Assembly: GCA_050947015.1 (NCBI GenBank)
Contig: JBMNVT010000014.1
Coordinates: 1 to 59,617 of the forward strand
Length of the DNA stretch: 59,617 bases
Source of the DNA: CAKXIK01 sp050947015
GTDB taxonomy: Bacteria > Bacillota > Clostridia > Oscillospirales > Acutalibacteraceae
Reading direction: 5' to 3'
Shown piece by piece: positions 15,774 through 25,388 of the stretch. Position 1 is the first letter of the stretch, and each line of letters begins with the position of its first letter. The translations under genes were made by a program, and so were the position numbers. The notes beneath the pieces are model-generated. The model was not told the DNA's origin, made no database searches, and was given only the letters and a program-made list of their open reading frames with translations.

Positions 15774-17198
15774 ATGTACGATACGATTGTAATCGGATGC
15801 GGAATCATCGGCGCAGCGACGGCTTTTGAGCTTTCCCGGCGCGAGGGCAGCGTTCTGGTGCTCGAAAAGGAAAACGATATTGCCACCGGGGCCACGCGCG
15901 CCAATTCGGCGATTATTCATGCGGGCTACGACCCGGCGCCCGGCACAAAAATGGCAGCGCTGAACGTTCGCGGAGCTGCATTGGCAAAGGAGCTTTGCCG
16001 CGCGTTGTCGGTGCCGTACGCGCAGATTGGCTCGCTGGTTCTGGCTTTTTCCGAGGAGGAGCTGTCGGTGGTGCAGTCGCTTTATGAGCGCGGCGTTCAA
16101 AACGGTGTGCCGGGGCTGCGGGTGCTTTCCGCCGCAGAAACCCGCGAAATGGAACCGAATGTTTCCGAACAGGTGCGCGGCGCGCTGTATGCGCCTTCCG
16201 CCGGGATCGTGAACCCGTGGGAATACGCGCTGGCGTTGGCAGAAACGGCCGTTCTCAACGGAGTGGAGCTGCGCTGTTCCTGTCCGGTGGTGTCGGTTGA
16301 AAAAACGACGGAAGGATGGGCGGTCGGCACCGCGCAGGGAACGTTTGAAGCGCGAACCGTGATCAACGCGACCGGTGTGGAAAGCGAAGAAATTCATGAT
16401 ATGGCGCTGCCGCACTCATTTCACATTCTGCCAAGCCGCGGGGAATATTACCTGATGGATAAATCTGAGGGGTCGCGTGCGAATCATGTGCTGTTCCAAT
16501 GCCCGTCGGCGCTGGGCAAGGGCGTGCTTGTTTCACCCACGGTGCACGGCAATCTGATCGTTGGCCCGAACGCGGTCGCCGCCGAGGACAAAACGCGCGT
16601 GAACACAACGGGTGAGGGGCTGGAATATGTGCGCAGCACCGCGGTCAAAAGCGTGCCGTCGCTTAATTTCCGCAGCTCTATTCGCAATTTTGCCGGAATG
16701 CGCGCCAATTCCGACCGGAACGACTTTATTCTGGAGGAACATGACGGCTTTGTCGATCTGGCCGGAATCAAATCGCCGGGTCTTTCCTCGGCGCCGGCCA
16801 TTGCCGAAGAAGCGCTTGCCATGGTGCAGAAAAGCGGTGTGTTCCTGACCGAAAAAAACAATGCCGTCGTCACGCGGCGAAAACGCCATTTTAACCTGCA
16901 GGACGAAGCCGGAAAACGCGCCATGATCGCCGAAAACCCACTTTACGGCCGTGTGATCTGCCGCTGCGAAACGGTTACCGAGGGCGAAATTCTCGACGCG
17001 ATTCATTCGCCGATCCCGCCCCGCAGCGTGGACGGAATCAAACGCCGCTGCAATGCCGGAATGGGCAGATGTCAGGGAGGGTTCTGCGGGCCGCGCGTGT
17101 TGGAGATTCTCTCCCGCGAGCTGAAGATTGCGCCGGAATCCGTAAAAAAGGATCTGGACGGCAGCGAGATCCTGATCGGCGAAGACAAGAATGTTTGA
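15774..17198 (+). CDS. GlpA-like FAD-dependent glycerol-3-phosphate dehydrogenase family protein
   Basis: 474 residues. An N-terminal FAD dinucleotide fold (IVIGCGIIGAATAFELSRR, about 5-25) is followed by the glycerol-3-phosphate/D-amino-acid oxidase domain. A C-terminal BFD-like [2Fe-2S] module (about 395-450) has CRCETVTEGEI and a later CNAGMGRCQGGFCGPR cysteine set. This matches the clostridial GlpA-type protein encoded with an NAD/FAD oxidoreductase and a DUF1667 protein, exactly as here. Such sets are thought to oxidise glycerol-3-phosphate or a similar 2-hydroxy substrate. The upstream frame is open, but ATG 15774 has GAGGAGG 11 bases before it. The leader terminator suggests antitermination control. 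Confidence 0.87.
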   Translation: MYDTIVIGCGIIGAATAFELSRREGSVLVLEKENDIATGATRANSAIIHAGYDPAPGTKMAALNVRGAALAKELCRALSVPYAQIGSLVLAFSEEELSVVQSLYERGVQNGVPGLRVLSAAETREMEPNVSEQVRGALYAPSAGIVNPWEYALALAETAVLNGVELRCSCPVVSVEKTTEGWAVGTAQGTFEARTVINATGVESEEIHDMALPHSFHILPSRGEYYLMDKSEGSRANHVLFQCPSALGKGVLVSPTVHGNLIVGPNAVAAEDKTRVNTTGEGLEYVRSTAVKSVPSLNFRSSIRNFAGMRANSDRNDFILEEHDGFVDLAGIKSPGLSSAPAIAEEALAMVQKSGVFLTEKNNAVVTRRKRHFNLQDEAGKRAMIAENPLYGRVICRCETVTEGEILDAIHSPIPPRSVDGIKRRCNAGMGRCQGGFCGPRVLEILSRELKIAPESVKKDLDGSEILIGEDKNV

Positions 17199-17211
17199 GG
17201 AGGGGATTTCC

Positions 17212-18474
17212 ATGCTTTACGATCTGATTGTAGTCGGCGGCGGACCGGCCGGTCTGGCAGCGGCATGCTCTGCGTATGACAACGGCGCGCGGAATATTTT
17301 GATTTTGGAGCGCGACCGCGAACTGGGGGGCATTCTGAATCAATGCATCCACAACGGCTTCGGGCTGCATTACTTTAAAGAAGAGCTTACCGGCCCAGAA
17401 TACGCGGGGCGCTTTGTGGAGCTGCTGAAAAAAACAACGACCGAGGTCAGGCTTGATACGATGGTGCTGACGGTGACGCCGGAGCGCGAAGTTCACGCTG
17501 TCAGCGCGGCAGAGGGGTACCGGGTTTACCGGGCAAAGTCGGTTGTGTTGGCGATGGGATGCCGCGAAAGAACACGCGGGGCGATTGCGATTCCCGGTGA
17601 CCGGCCTGCCGGAGTGTTTACGGCGGGCACGGCGCAGCGCTATCTGAATATGGAAGGTTACATGGTCGGCCGCAGGGTATTGATTCTCGGGAGCGGCGAC
17701 ATTGGGCTGATTATGGCGCGGCGGATGACGCTGGAGGGCGCAAAGGTGCTCGCCTGCGTGGAGGTGATGCCGTATTCCGGAGGACTGATGCGCAACATTG
17801 TTCAGTGCCTTCAGGATTACGATATTCCGCTTTATCTTTCCCACACAATTACGAACGTGGAGGGGCGCGGCCGCGTGAAGCGTGCCACCGTTTGCAAGGT
17901 AGATGAAAAGCGCCGACCGATCCCGGGAACGGAGATGTATTTTGACTGCGACACCATTCTGCTCTCGGTCGGACTGATCCCCGAAAATGAGCTGACGCGC
18001 GCGGCAGGGATTGCGATCGATCCGCGGACGAATGGCGCCGTTGTGTATGAGAACATGGAAACCTCGCTGCCGGGCGTATTTGCCTGCGGCAACGTGGCGC
18101 ATGTGCACGACCTGGTTGATTTCGTAACGGCGGAAAGCATGCGCGCCGGGAAAGCCGCCGCCCGGTTTGCTGCCGAAGGCGAGGCGCCGGAATCTGCTGT
18201 GACAGAATTGAAAAACGGCGACGGCGTGAGCTATACGGTTCCGCAGCACATTCGCCCCGACCGCATTGAAAAGGCGGCAGATGTATTTTTCCGAGTGAAC
18301 CGCATCTGCGGTAAGAGCGAGATCGTTGTCAGCGACGGCGAACGCAAAATCTGCGTATTTGCACGCGACCACCTTGCCCCGGGAGAGATGGAGCATATTC
18401 TGCTGCCGCGCAAGCTGCTCGGCGAAACTCCGCCGGCGCAGCTGACCGTTTCCATCTGCGAAAAACAGGCATAA
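17212..18474 (+). CDS. FAD/NAD-dependent pyridine nucleotide-disulfide type oxidoreductase
   Basis: 420 residues. FAD-binding GGGPAGLAAACSAYDNGA at about 8-25 and a second dinucleotide fold (RVLILGSGDIGLIMARRM, about 158-175) are visible. TILLSVGLIPENELTRAAG lies near the C-terminal FAD contact. It contains CREKTR-like CRERTRGAI but no CxxxxC redox disulfide in the usual place. It is the middle gene of the trio and probably passes electrons between the GlpA-like subunit and NAD, with the DUF1667 protein as iron-sulfur partner; that role is inferred from context. ATG 17212 follows GAGGAGGGG, and the gap to the preceding stop is 13 bases. Confidence 0.87.
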   Translation: MLYDLIVVGGGPAGLAAACSAYDNGARNILILERDRELGGILNQCIHNGFGLHYFKEELTGPEYAGRFVELLKKTTTEVRLDTMVLTVTPEREVHAVSAAEGYRVYRAKSVVLAMGCRERTRGAIAIPGDRPAGVFTAGTAQRYLNMEGYMVGRRVLILGSGDIGLIMARRMTLEGAKVLACVEVMPYSGGLMRNIVQCLQDYDIPLYLSHTITNVEGRGRVKRATVCKVDEKRRPIPGTEMYFDCDTILLSVGLIPENELTRAAGIAIDPRTNGAVVYENMETSLPGVFACGNVAHVHDLVDFVTAESMRAGKAAARFAAEGEAPESAVTELKNGDGVSYTVPQHIRPDRIEKAADVFFRVNRICGKSEIVVSDGERKICVFARDHLAPGEMEHILLPRKLLGETPPAQLTVSICEKQA

Positions 18475-18487
18475 GGGAGGTTTTTTA

Positions 18488-18841
18488 ATGAAAGAACTGG
18501 TTTGTATCGTTTGCCCCAAGGGCTGCCGGCTGCACGTGGACGAACAAAACGGCTTTGCCGTTACCGGAAACAGCTGCCCGCGCGGCGCGGAATACGGCAA
18601 AAATGAACTGAAAAATCCAACGCGTGTGCTGACCAGCACCGTGAAGATCTCCGGTGCGCTGCACAGCCGCTGCCCCGTTAAAACAGACTGCCCGATTGCC
18701 AAAGAAAAGCTGTTTGATGCCATGCGGGAGGTCGCTGCGGCTCAGCTGCAGGCTCCCGTTGCGGTGGGAGAAATTGTGGTGGCCAACATTGCGGGAACCG
18801 GAGCGAATCTGGTGGCCGCCAAAACCATGAAAAAGCTTTGA
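18488..18841 (+). CDS. DUF1667 protein, partner of the FAD oxidoreductase pair
   Basis: 117 residues. The N-terminus CIVCPKGCRLHVD and later SCPRGAEYG and RCPVKTDCPI supply clustered cysteines, suggesting an iron-sulfur or zinc site. DUF1667 genes regularly follow the two flavoprotein genes seen here. An excellent AAGGGAGG precedes ATG 18488, 13 bases after the previous stop. It is the last gene of the operon and is followed by a strong terminator. Confidence 0.88.
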   Translation: MKELVCIVCPKGCRLHVDEQNGFAVTGNSCPRGAEYGKNELKNPTRVLTSTVKISGALHSRCPVKTDCPIAKEKLFDAMREVAAAQLQAPVAVGEIVVANIAGTGANLVAAKTMKKL

Positions 18842-18863
18842 GGGTTACAGTTGTTTGGAATAG

Positions 18864-18906
18864 AAAAGGCGTTCCTTCCGGGTGAATCCGGAAGGAACGC
18901 CTTTTT
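18864..18906. terminator. Strong bidirectional terminator
   Basis: AAAAGGCGTTCCTTCCGG pairs almost perfectly with CCGGAAGGAACGCCTTTTT around GTGAAT. It serves the oxidoreductase operon and the convergent ABC genes. Confidence 0.9.
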
Positions 18907-18935
18907 GCAAACGGGGTGGTTCAATGGACGGCGAA

Positions 18936-20759
18936 TCAGGCTTTTGCCGCTTTCCAGGCCTCCTCTTCGAACTGCTTGGTGTAAAGGTCATAATAATAAC
19001 CTTTTTGACGCAGCAGATCGTGGTGGCTGCCCTGTTCGATGATTTTTCCGTCACGCACGACCAGGATCAGGTCGGCCTTGCGGATGGTGGAAAGCCGGTG
19101 CGCAATAATAAAGCTGGTACGGCCGGTCAAAAGATGCGAGATCGCGTTCTGGATCAGCTGCTCGGTTTCGGTATCGACCGAAGAGGTTGCTTCGTCCAGA
19201 ATAAAGATCGGCGGATCGGCCAGCACTGCGCGCGCAAAGGAGATCATCTGTTTTTCACCGGTGGAAAGGCGGTCGCCTCCCTCGCCGACGTCGCTCTCAT
19301 AGCCTTTTTCGAGTTTGTTTACGATGCGGTCCGCGGAAACCATTTTTGCGGCGGCCTCAATCTCTTCGTCGGTTGCATCCAGCTTGCCGTAACGGATGTT
19401 TTCCCGCACAGAGCCGGAAAACAGATGCGGATTCTGCAGCACATAGCCGATATTGCTGTGCAGCCAAAGCTGAGAACGTTCGCGGTAGTCGCGTCCGTCG
19501 ATCAGAACCTGACCGCTTGTCGGCTCAAAAAAGCGGCATGCAATATTGACAATGGTGGATTTTCCGGCGCCCGTTTCCCCGACGATGGCGATGGTGGTTC
19601 CCTGCGGGACCTTGAGGTTGAAATGCTCCAGCACATTTTCGCCGCCGTCCGGGTAACGGAAGGTAACGTCGCGAAATTCCAGATCGCCGTGCAGAGGTTC
19701 CCAGTTTTCCTTTTTCGGGTGGAACGCATCGCCGTATTTTTCGATCACCTCGGCGGTGTCGGTTATATTTGGTTTTTCTTCCAGAAGATCGGTCACGCGC
19801 TCAATCGACGCCTGCATGGAGATAAAGTCGGCAAAGATGCGCGCCAGCTGCTGGATCGGTTCAAAAATGCCGAGCGCGTAAGAGATAAACGCCGAAAGCG
19901 TACCAAACTGCATCAGCCCCTGCTGGTTCAGGTAACCACCCCGCGCCAGCACAATGGCCGTTGCCAGCGAGCCGCAGAACAGTACGATCGGCACAAAGCT
20001 TGCCGAAAGCATGGCCGCGCGCACCGAAGAATGGTACATGCTGCTCGTCAGCTTTTGAAACGAACGGCAGTTTTCTTCTTCGATGACCAGAACCTTGCTG
20101 GTGCGTGCACCGCCGATGCCTTCATTAAACGCGCCGGTAATTTTGGAGTTTGCCGCGCGGATCTCACGGTTGGCCTTCAGAATTTTGCCCTGAAAGAACA
20201 CGGTGGCAACGGCGATCAGCGGCACAATCAGCATAATCAGCAGGGCGAGCTTCCAGTTGAGCGCCAGCATAATGCCGAACACGCCGAGCACATACAGGCC
20301 GCTCCAGAAAATATCCACCAGACTCCACGCCGCCATGCTTGCGATTTTGCCGGTGTCGCTCATGGTGCGCGCCATCATGTAACCAACGGGCGTGGTATTG
20401 TAATAATTAAAGCTCAGCTCCTGCAGATGCACAAACAACGCGCGCTTCATGTCGCGCCCGAGAAACATTTCCACATAAGTTGCCGTGTAGGAGAAAACCA
20501 CCACGGTAAACACCTGAAACAGGATGCTTGCAAGATAAACCGCCGCAAACGGCCAGACACCCTCCATGGTGCCCGGCTCAATAAACGTGTCGATCGCATA
20601 ACGCAGAAAAAGCGGGTTAATCACGTCGATGGCGGCAGTAAGTACCATCATAAGCACAACGGTGAACATGCGCCACTTATACGGCCTTAAAAACGGGAGC
20701 AGCTTTGCCCAGATTTTCAAATCGAACGATTTATCGTATACTTGCTCTTCATACGCCAA
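18936..20759 (-). CDS. ABC exporter half, catalytic site intact (permease plus ATPase)
   Basis: 607 residues. Six membrane helices (about 20-320) precede an ABC ATPase (about 355-600). Walker A is GETGAGKST, the signature is LSTGE (Gly-to-Thr variant of LSGGQ), and Walker B reads IFILDEATS with the catalytic Glu. An H-loop is present in SFIIAHRLSTI. It overlaps its partner (20749-22632) by 11 bases. Together they form a heterodimeric exporter of the TM287/288, LmrCD or BmrCD type, exporting drugs, lipids or peptides. The substrate cannot be inferred. Confidence 0.9.
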   Translation of the reverse strand: MAYEEQVYDKSFDLKIWAKLLPFLRPYKWRMFTVVLMMVLTAAIDVINPLFLRYAIDTFIEPGTMEGVWPFAAVYLASILFQVFTVVVFSYTATYVEMFLGRDMKRALFVHLQELSFNYYNTTPVGYMMARTMSDTGKIASMAAWSLVDIFWSGLYVLGVFGIMLALNWKLALLIMLIVPLIAVATVFFQGKILKANREIRAANSKITGAFNEGIGGARTSKVLVIEEENCRSFQKLTSSMYHSSVRAAMLSASFVPIVLFCGSLATAIVLARGGYLNQQGLMQFGTLSAFISYALGIFEPIQQLARIFADFISMQASIERVTDLLEEKPNITDTAEVIEKYGDAFHPKKENWEPLHGDLEFRDVTFRYPDGGENVLEHFNLKVPQGTTIAIVGETGAGKSTIVNIACRFFEPTSGQVLIDGRDYRERSQLWLHSNIGYVLQNPHLFSGSVRENIRYGKLDATDEEIEAAAKMVSADRIVNKLEKGYESDVGEGGDRLSTGEKQMISFARAVLADPPIFILDEATSSVDTETEQLIQNAISHLLTGRTSFIIAHRLSTIRKADLILVVRDGKIIEQGSHHDLLRQKGYYYDLYTKQFEEEAWKAAKA

Positions 20760-22632
20760 GAGCGCTCACCTCTTTTCCGAAATCAGAGCCTTGCCCGGCT
20801 GCGGAGGGCTCGTCGTCCACACTGTTCTGAATCTGCCAGATGCGGCGGTAGATGCCATCCTGAGCGCAAAGCTCGTCGTGCGTGCCCTGCTGCGCAATGC
20901 GCCCGTCGTCGAGCACGATAATGCAGTCGGCATGCTGAATGGTTGTAATGCGGTGCGAAATCAGAATGACGGAGGAATTCGACATGCCGGTTTTCAGCGC
21001 CGCACGGATTTTTGCGTCGGTTTCGGCATCAACGGCGGAGAGAGAATCGTCAAACACCTTGATCGGAGTCTGTTCCATCAGCATCCGTGCAATGGCTACG
21101 CGCTGCTTCTGCCCGCCGGAAAGCGTCACGCCGCGTTCACCGACAACCGTGTCGTAACCGTCGGGGAATTCCTGGATCGCGTCGTCCACTGCGGCAATTT
21201 TTGCGGCAGCGCGAATTTCCTCCAGCGGACGCTCCGGGTGGGCGGCGGCAATGTTTTCCTGAATCGTTTTGGAAAACAGAAACGGCTCCTGCAGCACAAG
21301 CCCGACGTTTTTGCGAACGTGGCTCAGGCGCATTTCGCGAAGGTCAACACCGCCGACGGTAATTTTGCCGTTGCCGGGCGCTACATCGTAAAGCCGCGCC
21401 AGCAAATAGGTCAGCGTCGATTTTCCGCTGCCGGTTCCGCCCAAAATGCCCACCGTTTTGCCGGCCGGAACGGTAAAGCTGACATTGTGCAGCAGCTCCG
21501 GGGCTCCCTCGTAACCGAACGAAACGTTGTCAAACACAATATCGCCGTGCATGTCGGGTGTCAGACCGTTGGGATCCTCGGTTTCCTCTTCAGCATTGAG
21601 AATTTCACGCAGACGGTCAATGGAAACGCTCATTTTGCTCATGTCGCCAAGAATTCTGCCAAGGTTGCGGATAGGCCAAGCCATCATGGAGTTGTAGGAA
21701 ACAAACACAGTAAACTGACCCAGCGTCAGCCTTCCTTCCACGGCCTCGCGCGTGCCGAGAAGAATAATGACCAGAATCTGCAGCGCAGTGACAAAGTCGC
21801 CGATGCCCCAGTATGGCCCGAGCAGCTTGCCGAGCTTAACCCAAAGCATTGCAAACCGGTTGTTTTTTTTATCAAAGTTTTCTACCTCGTAAGCTTCGCG
21901 CCCAAATGCACGTACCACGCGAACGCCGGTAAAGTTTTCCTGAACCGTTGCGGAAAGAGAGCCCTCGGCTTCGTCCGCCGTGAGGAACCGGCGCGAAATC
22001 AGGTTAAAAAACACGCCGGAATAAATCATCACGACCGGAATGAATGCGATGGAAACCCAGGTTAAAAAGCTGCTCATGGTAAACATCCAGCTGATTGCCA
22101 CTGTCACCAGCACAATGGTGCGGAACATTTCCACCAGCTGACCCGAAAGAAAATTCCGCAGCATTTCCACATCGGAGGTGCAGCGCTGAATAATATCACC
22201 GGTCTGAATGGAAACATGCCACTGGTAGGGCAGCCGCTGAATGTGGCCGAACAGCCGGTTGCGCAGCCGTTCCAGCACTCCCTCGCAGCCCTTTGACATG
22301 GAAAGACGGCAAAAAAACGTCGCGCCGCCTGCCAGAATGGAAAACACCACGGCCGCCGCCGCGCAAACAATCAGGTTTTGCGCCAGATAGCCGCGTCCGC
22401 CGATGGAATTGATCCATTGCACCATAAATGCCGGCAGATCAAACGGCTGGCTGTCCAGAACGGAGTCCACCGTTACGCGGATGGCCTGCGGGGTTAAAAA
22501 GTTGAACACAACCGAAAGTACCGTTCCCACGGCTGCCGCAATCATCCAGCCCCACGAGCCGCGCATGGCTTGCAGCATAAAACCCGTGCGGCTTAATTGC
22601 CTCGGCGGCTTTTTTTTCTTCGTTTGCTTCAT
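20749..22632 (-). CDS. ABC exporter half, degenerate catalytic Glu (permease plus ATPase)
   Basis: 627 residues. A basic N-terminus, six membrane helices (about 28-335) and an ABC ATPase (about 370-605) are seen. Walker A is GGTGSGKST and the signature is LSGGQKQRVAIARM. Walker B is IKVFDDSLS, with Asp in place of the catalytic Glu. One consensus and one degenerate site is the rule for heterodimeric exporters, and the partner gene keeps the Glu. AGGAGGGATTTC precedes ATG 22632, 25 bases after the small upstream gene. Confidence 0.9.
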   Translation of the reverse strand: MKQTKKKKPPRQLSRTGFMLQAMRGSWGWMIAAAVGTVLSVVFNFLTPQAIRVTVDSVLDSQPFDLPAFMVQWINSIGGRGYLAQNLIVCAAAAVVFSILAGGATFFCRLSMSKGCEGVLERLRNRLFGHIQRLPYQWHVSIQTGDIIQRCTSDVEMLRNFLSGQLVEMFRTIVLVTVAISWMFTMSSFLTWVSIAFIPVVMIYSGVFFNLISRRFLTADEAEGSLSATVQENFTGVRVVRAFGREAYEVENFDKKNNRFAMLWVKLGKLLGPYWGIGDFVTALQILVIILLGTREAVEGRLTLGQFTVFVSYNSMMAWPIRNLGRILGDMSKMSVSIDRLREILNAEEETEDPNGLTPDMHGDIVFDNVSFGYEGAPELLHNVSFTVPAGKTVGILGGTGSGKSTLTYLLARLYDVAPGNGKITVGGVDLREMRLSHVRKNVGLVLQEPFLFSKTIQENIAAAHPERPLEEIRAAAKIAAVDDAIQEFPDGYDTVVGERGVTLSGGQKQRVAIARMLMEQTPIKVFDDSLSAVDAETDAKIRAALKTGMSNSSVILISHRITTIQHADCIIVLDDGRIAQQGTHDELCAQDGIYRRIWQIQNSVDDEPSAAGQGSDFGKEVSALGV

Positions 22633-22657
22633 GAAATCCCTCCTGAATCAGCGCCCG

Positions 22658-23035
22658 TCAACCGGGCTGATTGTTCTTAATTTTCTTTCCGGCTCCGGGC
22701 GCACGGCGTACCGAAACCCTTGCCAAAGGCGCAGCCTGCTGCAAGGCGTTCAACCGCGCGCAGTGGCGGAAGATGAGAGAATCGGCAGCATCTGCACCGG
22801 TTTCCTGCGGTACGGTTACCAGAATCCCCGTTTCCCGGCTCCAACAAAACACCAGCCGCAGCGCCGCAGCTTCCAGCTCATAGCAAAAGCCCTTTTCCGG
22901 GCGCGGCCTCAGTTCGCCGTGCAGCTCGGACTGAATGCTTCGCAGCAGTTCGATAAATGGGTCAATTTCCTGTGCGGCGGCTTCGTGCTGTACGGCGATT
23001 TGCCGCTGGTCGTTCATCGCAAGCGCCTGATACAT
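22658..23035 (-). CDS. Hypothetical 125-residue protein
   Basis: I do not recognise the family. The protein is soluble and mixed alpha/beta in look: an N-terminal helix (QIAVQHEAAAQEIDPFIELL), a central ALRLVFCWSRETGILVTVP and a basic tail. AGGGAGGA lies ten bases before ATG 23035; TTG 23041 is an alternative start. It is 25 bases upstream of the ABC pair and on the same strand, so it is probably co-transcribed. A terminator stands just upstream of it. Confidence 0.55.
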   Translation of the reverse strand: MYQALAMNDQRQIAVQHEAAAQEIDPFIELLRSIQSELHGELRPRPEKGFCYELEAAALRLVFCWSRETGILVTVPQETGADAADSLIFRHCARLNALQQAAPLARVSVRRAPGAGKKIKNNQPG

Positions 23036-23077
23036 TTGCAAAAATCCTCCCTTTCCTTTTTCCGGTGCAGCAGACAG

Positions 23078-23117
23078 AAAAGGAGCCGCTCAAACCTTTG
23101 CAGGCAAGCGGCTCCTT
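23078..23117 (-). terminator. Terminator of a short transcript
   Basis: On the minus strand AAGGAGCCGCT pairs with AGCGGCTCCTT across about 15 bases, followed by TTCTG. It ends the unit that begins at the 23321-23350 promoter. Confidence 0.6.
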
Positions 23118-23145
23118 GAAATTCCAGGCCAAAGGAAGCGTGCGG

Positions 23146-23265
23146 TTAACAACTCCGCACACAAGAACCTTCTGCTGAAAAAACAGGGCAAAACCGCCAA
23201 GTATTGCCATGCAAACGAGCGTGATTCACGGACATTCCCGTAAGTTCATTTTGCAATCTGGCCAT
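23146..23265 (-). CDS. Putative 39-residue peptide
   Basis: An ATG at 23265 follows AAAGGGGGCAG and opens a short frame starting MARLQNELTGMSVNHARL. Its last half has three cysteines (FCPVF, SCVRSC at the C-terminus) and aromatic residues. It has its own promoter 60 bases upstream and a terminator 30 bases downstream, which supports a real transcript. The coding status is uncertain and it could be a small RNA. No family recognised. Confidence 0.35.
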   Translation of the reverse strand: MARLQNELTGMSVNHARLHGNTWRFCPVFSAEGSCVRSC

Positions 23266-23320
23266 CGTTCTGCCCCCTTTCTGTTTGTTTTGTGCAGCGA
23301 TTACACACTGCACGATTTTG

Positions 23321-23350
23321 ATTATATCACACCTGTTTTCCAAATTGCAA
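23321..23350 (-). promoter_or_regulatory. Promoter of the short transcript
   Basis: On the minus strand TTGCAA (23345-23350), 18-base spacer, TATAAT (23321-23326) with an extended TGTGA in front. Confidence 0.6.
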
Positions 23351-23386
23351 TAGCAAAAATCAAAAAAACAGGAAAAACAGGAACGA

Positions 23387-25054
23387 TTATGAACGGCCGG
23401 AAATTTCTTCATTCACACGGTTGCGCAGGCGAATGAGATATTCGGCGGATTTCGGATACACCTTAAATGTAATCGGTTCTGCCAGCTCGCCTTCGATCAG
23501 CTGCATTACAAAATCGCGCCCGGCAAGCGTTTCCAGCTTTTGCAGTGCGCGCAGATCGGTCATCGCTTCGTACATGGCCATCAGGCGCAGAGATTCCTCT
23601 GCTTTTCCGTCCTTGCCGGGGTAAACCACAAAGGCATCACCGGAGGGAAACGCACCGCCGGCGTCGGTTACGGAATAGGGGTTGATGTGTTCCACGGAGT
23701 ACTGGGTGTTATAAAAATTAAAGCCCCATTGCAAAAAGCCCTGAATGTTAAACTTGTAAAGCTGAACGCCGAGCACACGCGTGCGTGCAAGCGGCATGGA
23801 GAAAAAGCGGTTGCTGACCTGCTGCATCTGGCCGGTACAGTAATAGGTCCACAGCGGATCGGCGTTATGCTCCAGAAACGGTTCAATGTGGTTGCTGGCG
23901 CAAACCGGTGTTTCTACGGCGCCGGTGGAATAAAAATCATAGTCGGAAAGCGCGTCCATCATATGAAAACCCTTCAGGAAGGGCGCGACAAGCCTTTGTG
24001 CGGCCCGGTAGTCCTCCAGTTGATCAATGTGCGGCTCGTCGGAAATATGAAAATAACAGCGCTCGGCAATACCCCATTCGCGCAGCTTTTCCGTCAGCGC
24101 AGGCAGATAGCAGGAAAGAAAGTGTGCGTAGGCTTCTCCGGTAGACGGCGTATCCCAACCAAAAATACGTTTGTACTCGCCGTCTGCCGTCGCCATCACC
24201 TTTGGCGCGGCCTTTGCACCCCATTGTGTAAACAGGTGTGCAATTTCAAAGTAACGAATACCGCATTTTTCGCAGAGCAAAACCCAACGGTGCAGCTTGT
24301 CAAAACCAAAGGAATATTTTCCATCCGTCAAAGAGACATCCACCAGCTGAACGGTGGTGCGTTCTCCGCCGACCGCTGTATCAAGCGGCTGGGTAAACGT
24401 CGGCGTCAGGATCATGTTGATCCCGCGGGAGGCCGCTGTGCGGAGAAAGCTTTCCAGAATGCGCCAGTGCTCTTCGGAAAAGGCGGGAACCTGATAATAA
24501 TCGGCCAGACAATCGGAATGAAACCATTCGGTATGAATCAGCGTCTGTTCAGGCAGTTCTGCCGCAAACACCGTTACGTCTGTCTGCGCCGAAACAGGCT
24601 CCACCGCAGCCTCCCACGGTTCGGGGGACTGCTCGACCGTGACCAGGACAGGGTATTTGCCGGCTGGAGTATCCGCAAAGGTTTCCACGTCAATCCAGAA
24701 TGCTTTCCACCATGAATTGACACGGCGCTCGCTGCCGTTGGCCATTTCCCGCAGAATATCCGGAAAAAGGCCGGGGGATGTGCGTTCATAATTGTCGTCG
24801 AGCAGCGTCGGGTGGCAGGGATATGTAGAAGGCGCCGCAACCACCTCCCGCAGGCGAACAGAAACGCCGGGCTCCGACGATACCGAAATCTTTGCCTTGC
24901 CCGCGGCGCCGCAAAGCCGTACTGCCGCCTGGAAGGAAACGGTTTCGCCGCGCAGTGCCGTCAGCCTTGCGCATTCAGGTTTTGCCTGGGGTTCTTCGTC
25001 CGGAAACACGCGGCACAGCGAGCTGACAAGCTTGAGCTGATAACTGTTTTCCAT
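23387..25054 (-). CDS. DUF4091 domain protein, putative glycoside hydrolase
   Basis: 555 residues. The N-terminal beta-sandwich (about 1-170) is followed by a barrel-like region with HTEWFHSDCLADYYQ, HISDEPHIDQLEDYR (candidate acid Glu/Asp pair) and the DUF4091 signature LQWGFNFYNTQYS (about 440-455). A helical tail follows. There is no signal peptide, so it is cytoplasmic. DUF4091 proteins are regarded as glycosidase-like, but the substrate is not established. AAGGAGGAATCATCC precedes ATG 25054. The next gene, a Gfo/Idh/MocA oxidoreductase, is divergent. Confidence 0.85.
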   Translation of the reverse strand: MENSYQLKLVSSLCRVFPDEEPQAKPECARLTALRGETVSFQAAVRLCGAAGKAKISVSSEPGVSVRLREVVAAPSTYPCHPTLLDDNYERTSPGLFPDILREMANGSERRVNSWWKAFWIDVETFADTPAGKYPVLVTVEQSPEPWEAAVEPVSAQTDVTVFAAELPEQTLIHTEWFHSDCLADYYQVPAFSEEHWRILESFLRTAASRGINMILTPTFTQPLDTAVGGERTTVQLVDVSLTDGKYSFGFDKLHRWVLLCEKCGIRYFEIAHLFTQWGAKAAPKVMATADGEYKRIFGWDTPSTGEAYAHFLSCYLPALTEKLREWGIAERCYFHISDEPHIDQLEDYRAAQRLVAPFLKGFHMMDALSDYDFYSTGAVETPVCASNHIEPFLEHNADPLWTYYCTGQMQQVSNRFFSMPLARTRVLGVQLYKFNIQGFLQWGFNFYNTQYSVEHINPYSVTDAGGAFPSGDAFVVYPGKDGKAEESLRLMAMYEAMTDLRALQKLETLAGRDFVMQLIEGELAEPITFKVYPKSAEYLIRLRNRVNEEISGRS

Positions 25055-25388
25055 GGATGATTCCTCCTTAAATATGATAAAACTTGAGGCTGTTTTCTCT
25101 TCAGACCGGCCTTGTGTACATCTGTGCCTCTGGGAAACAATATTTTCCCAAAAGCACAGGGAACGGCCGCCGCTTTAAATTTCATTATATCGTTCGCGCA
25201 GCTGCCCCGCAAGGCAGGAATTGCGCAACAACATGGACAAAACGCCGAAAAAGGAAAAAGGGCAATATTGTGCGCATCTGGAGCAAGATTTTTTCTTTTG
25301 TTTTGCGCGCAAAGCTTTATAATGATGCTATAGGCGGTACCTTTTCTGGGAAGCCGCGAATAACGCAGGAATGAAAGGATGACTTGCA

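Noticed and set aside
22962..23210. An 82-codon minus-strand frame across the terminator at 23078-23117
   Set aside because: It reads through a strong hairpin and overlaps the better supported 125-residue and 39-residue frames.
23146..23265. Considered as a second AgrD-like autoinducer
   Set aside because: It lacks the amphipathic leader and the acidic QPEEP-type tail, and there is no AgrB beside it.
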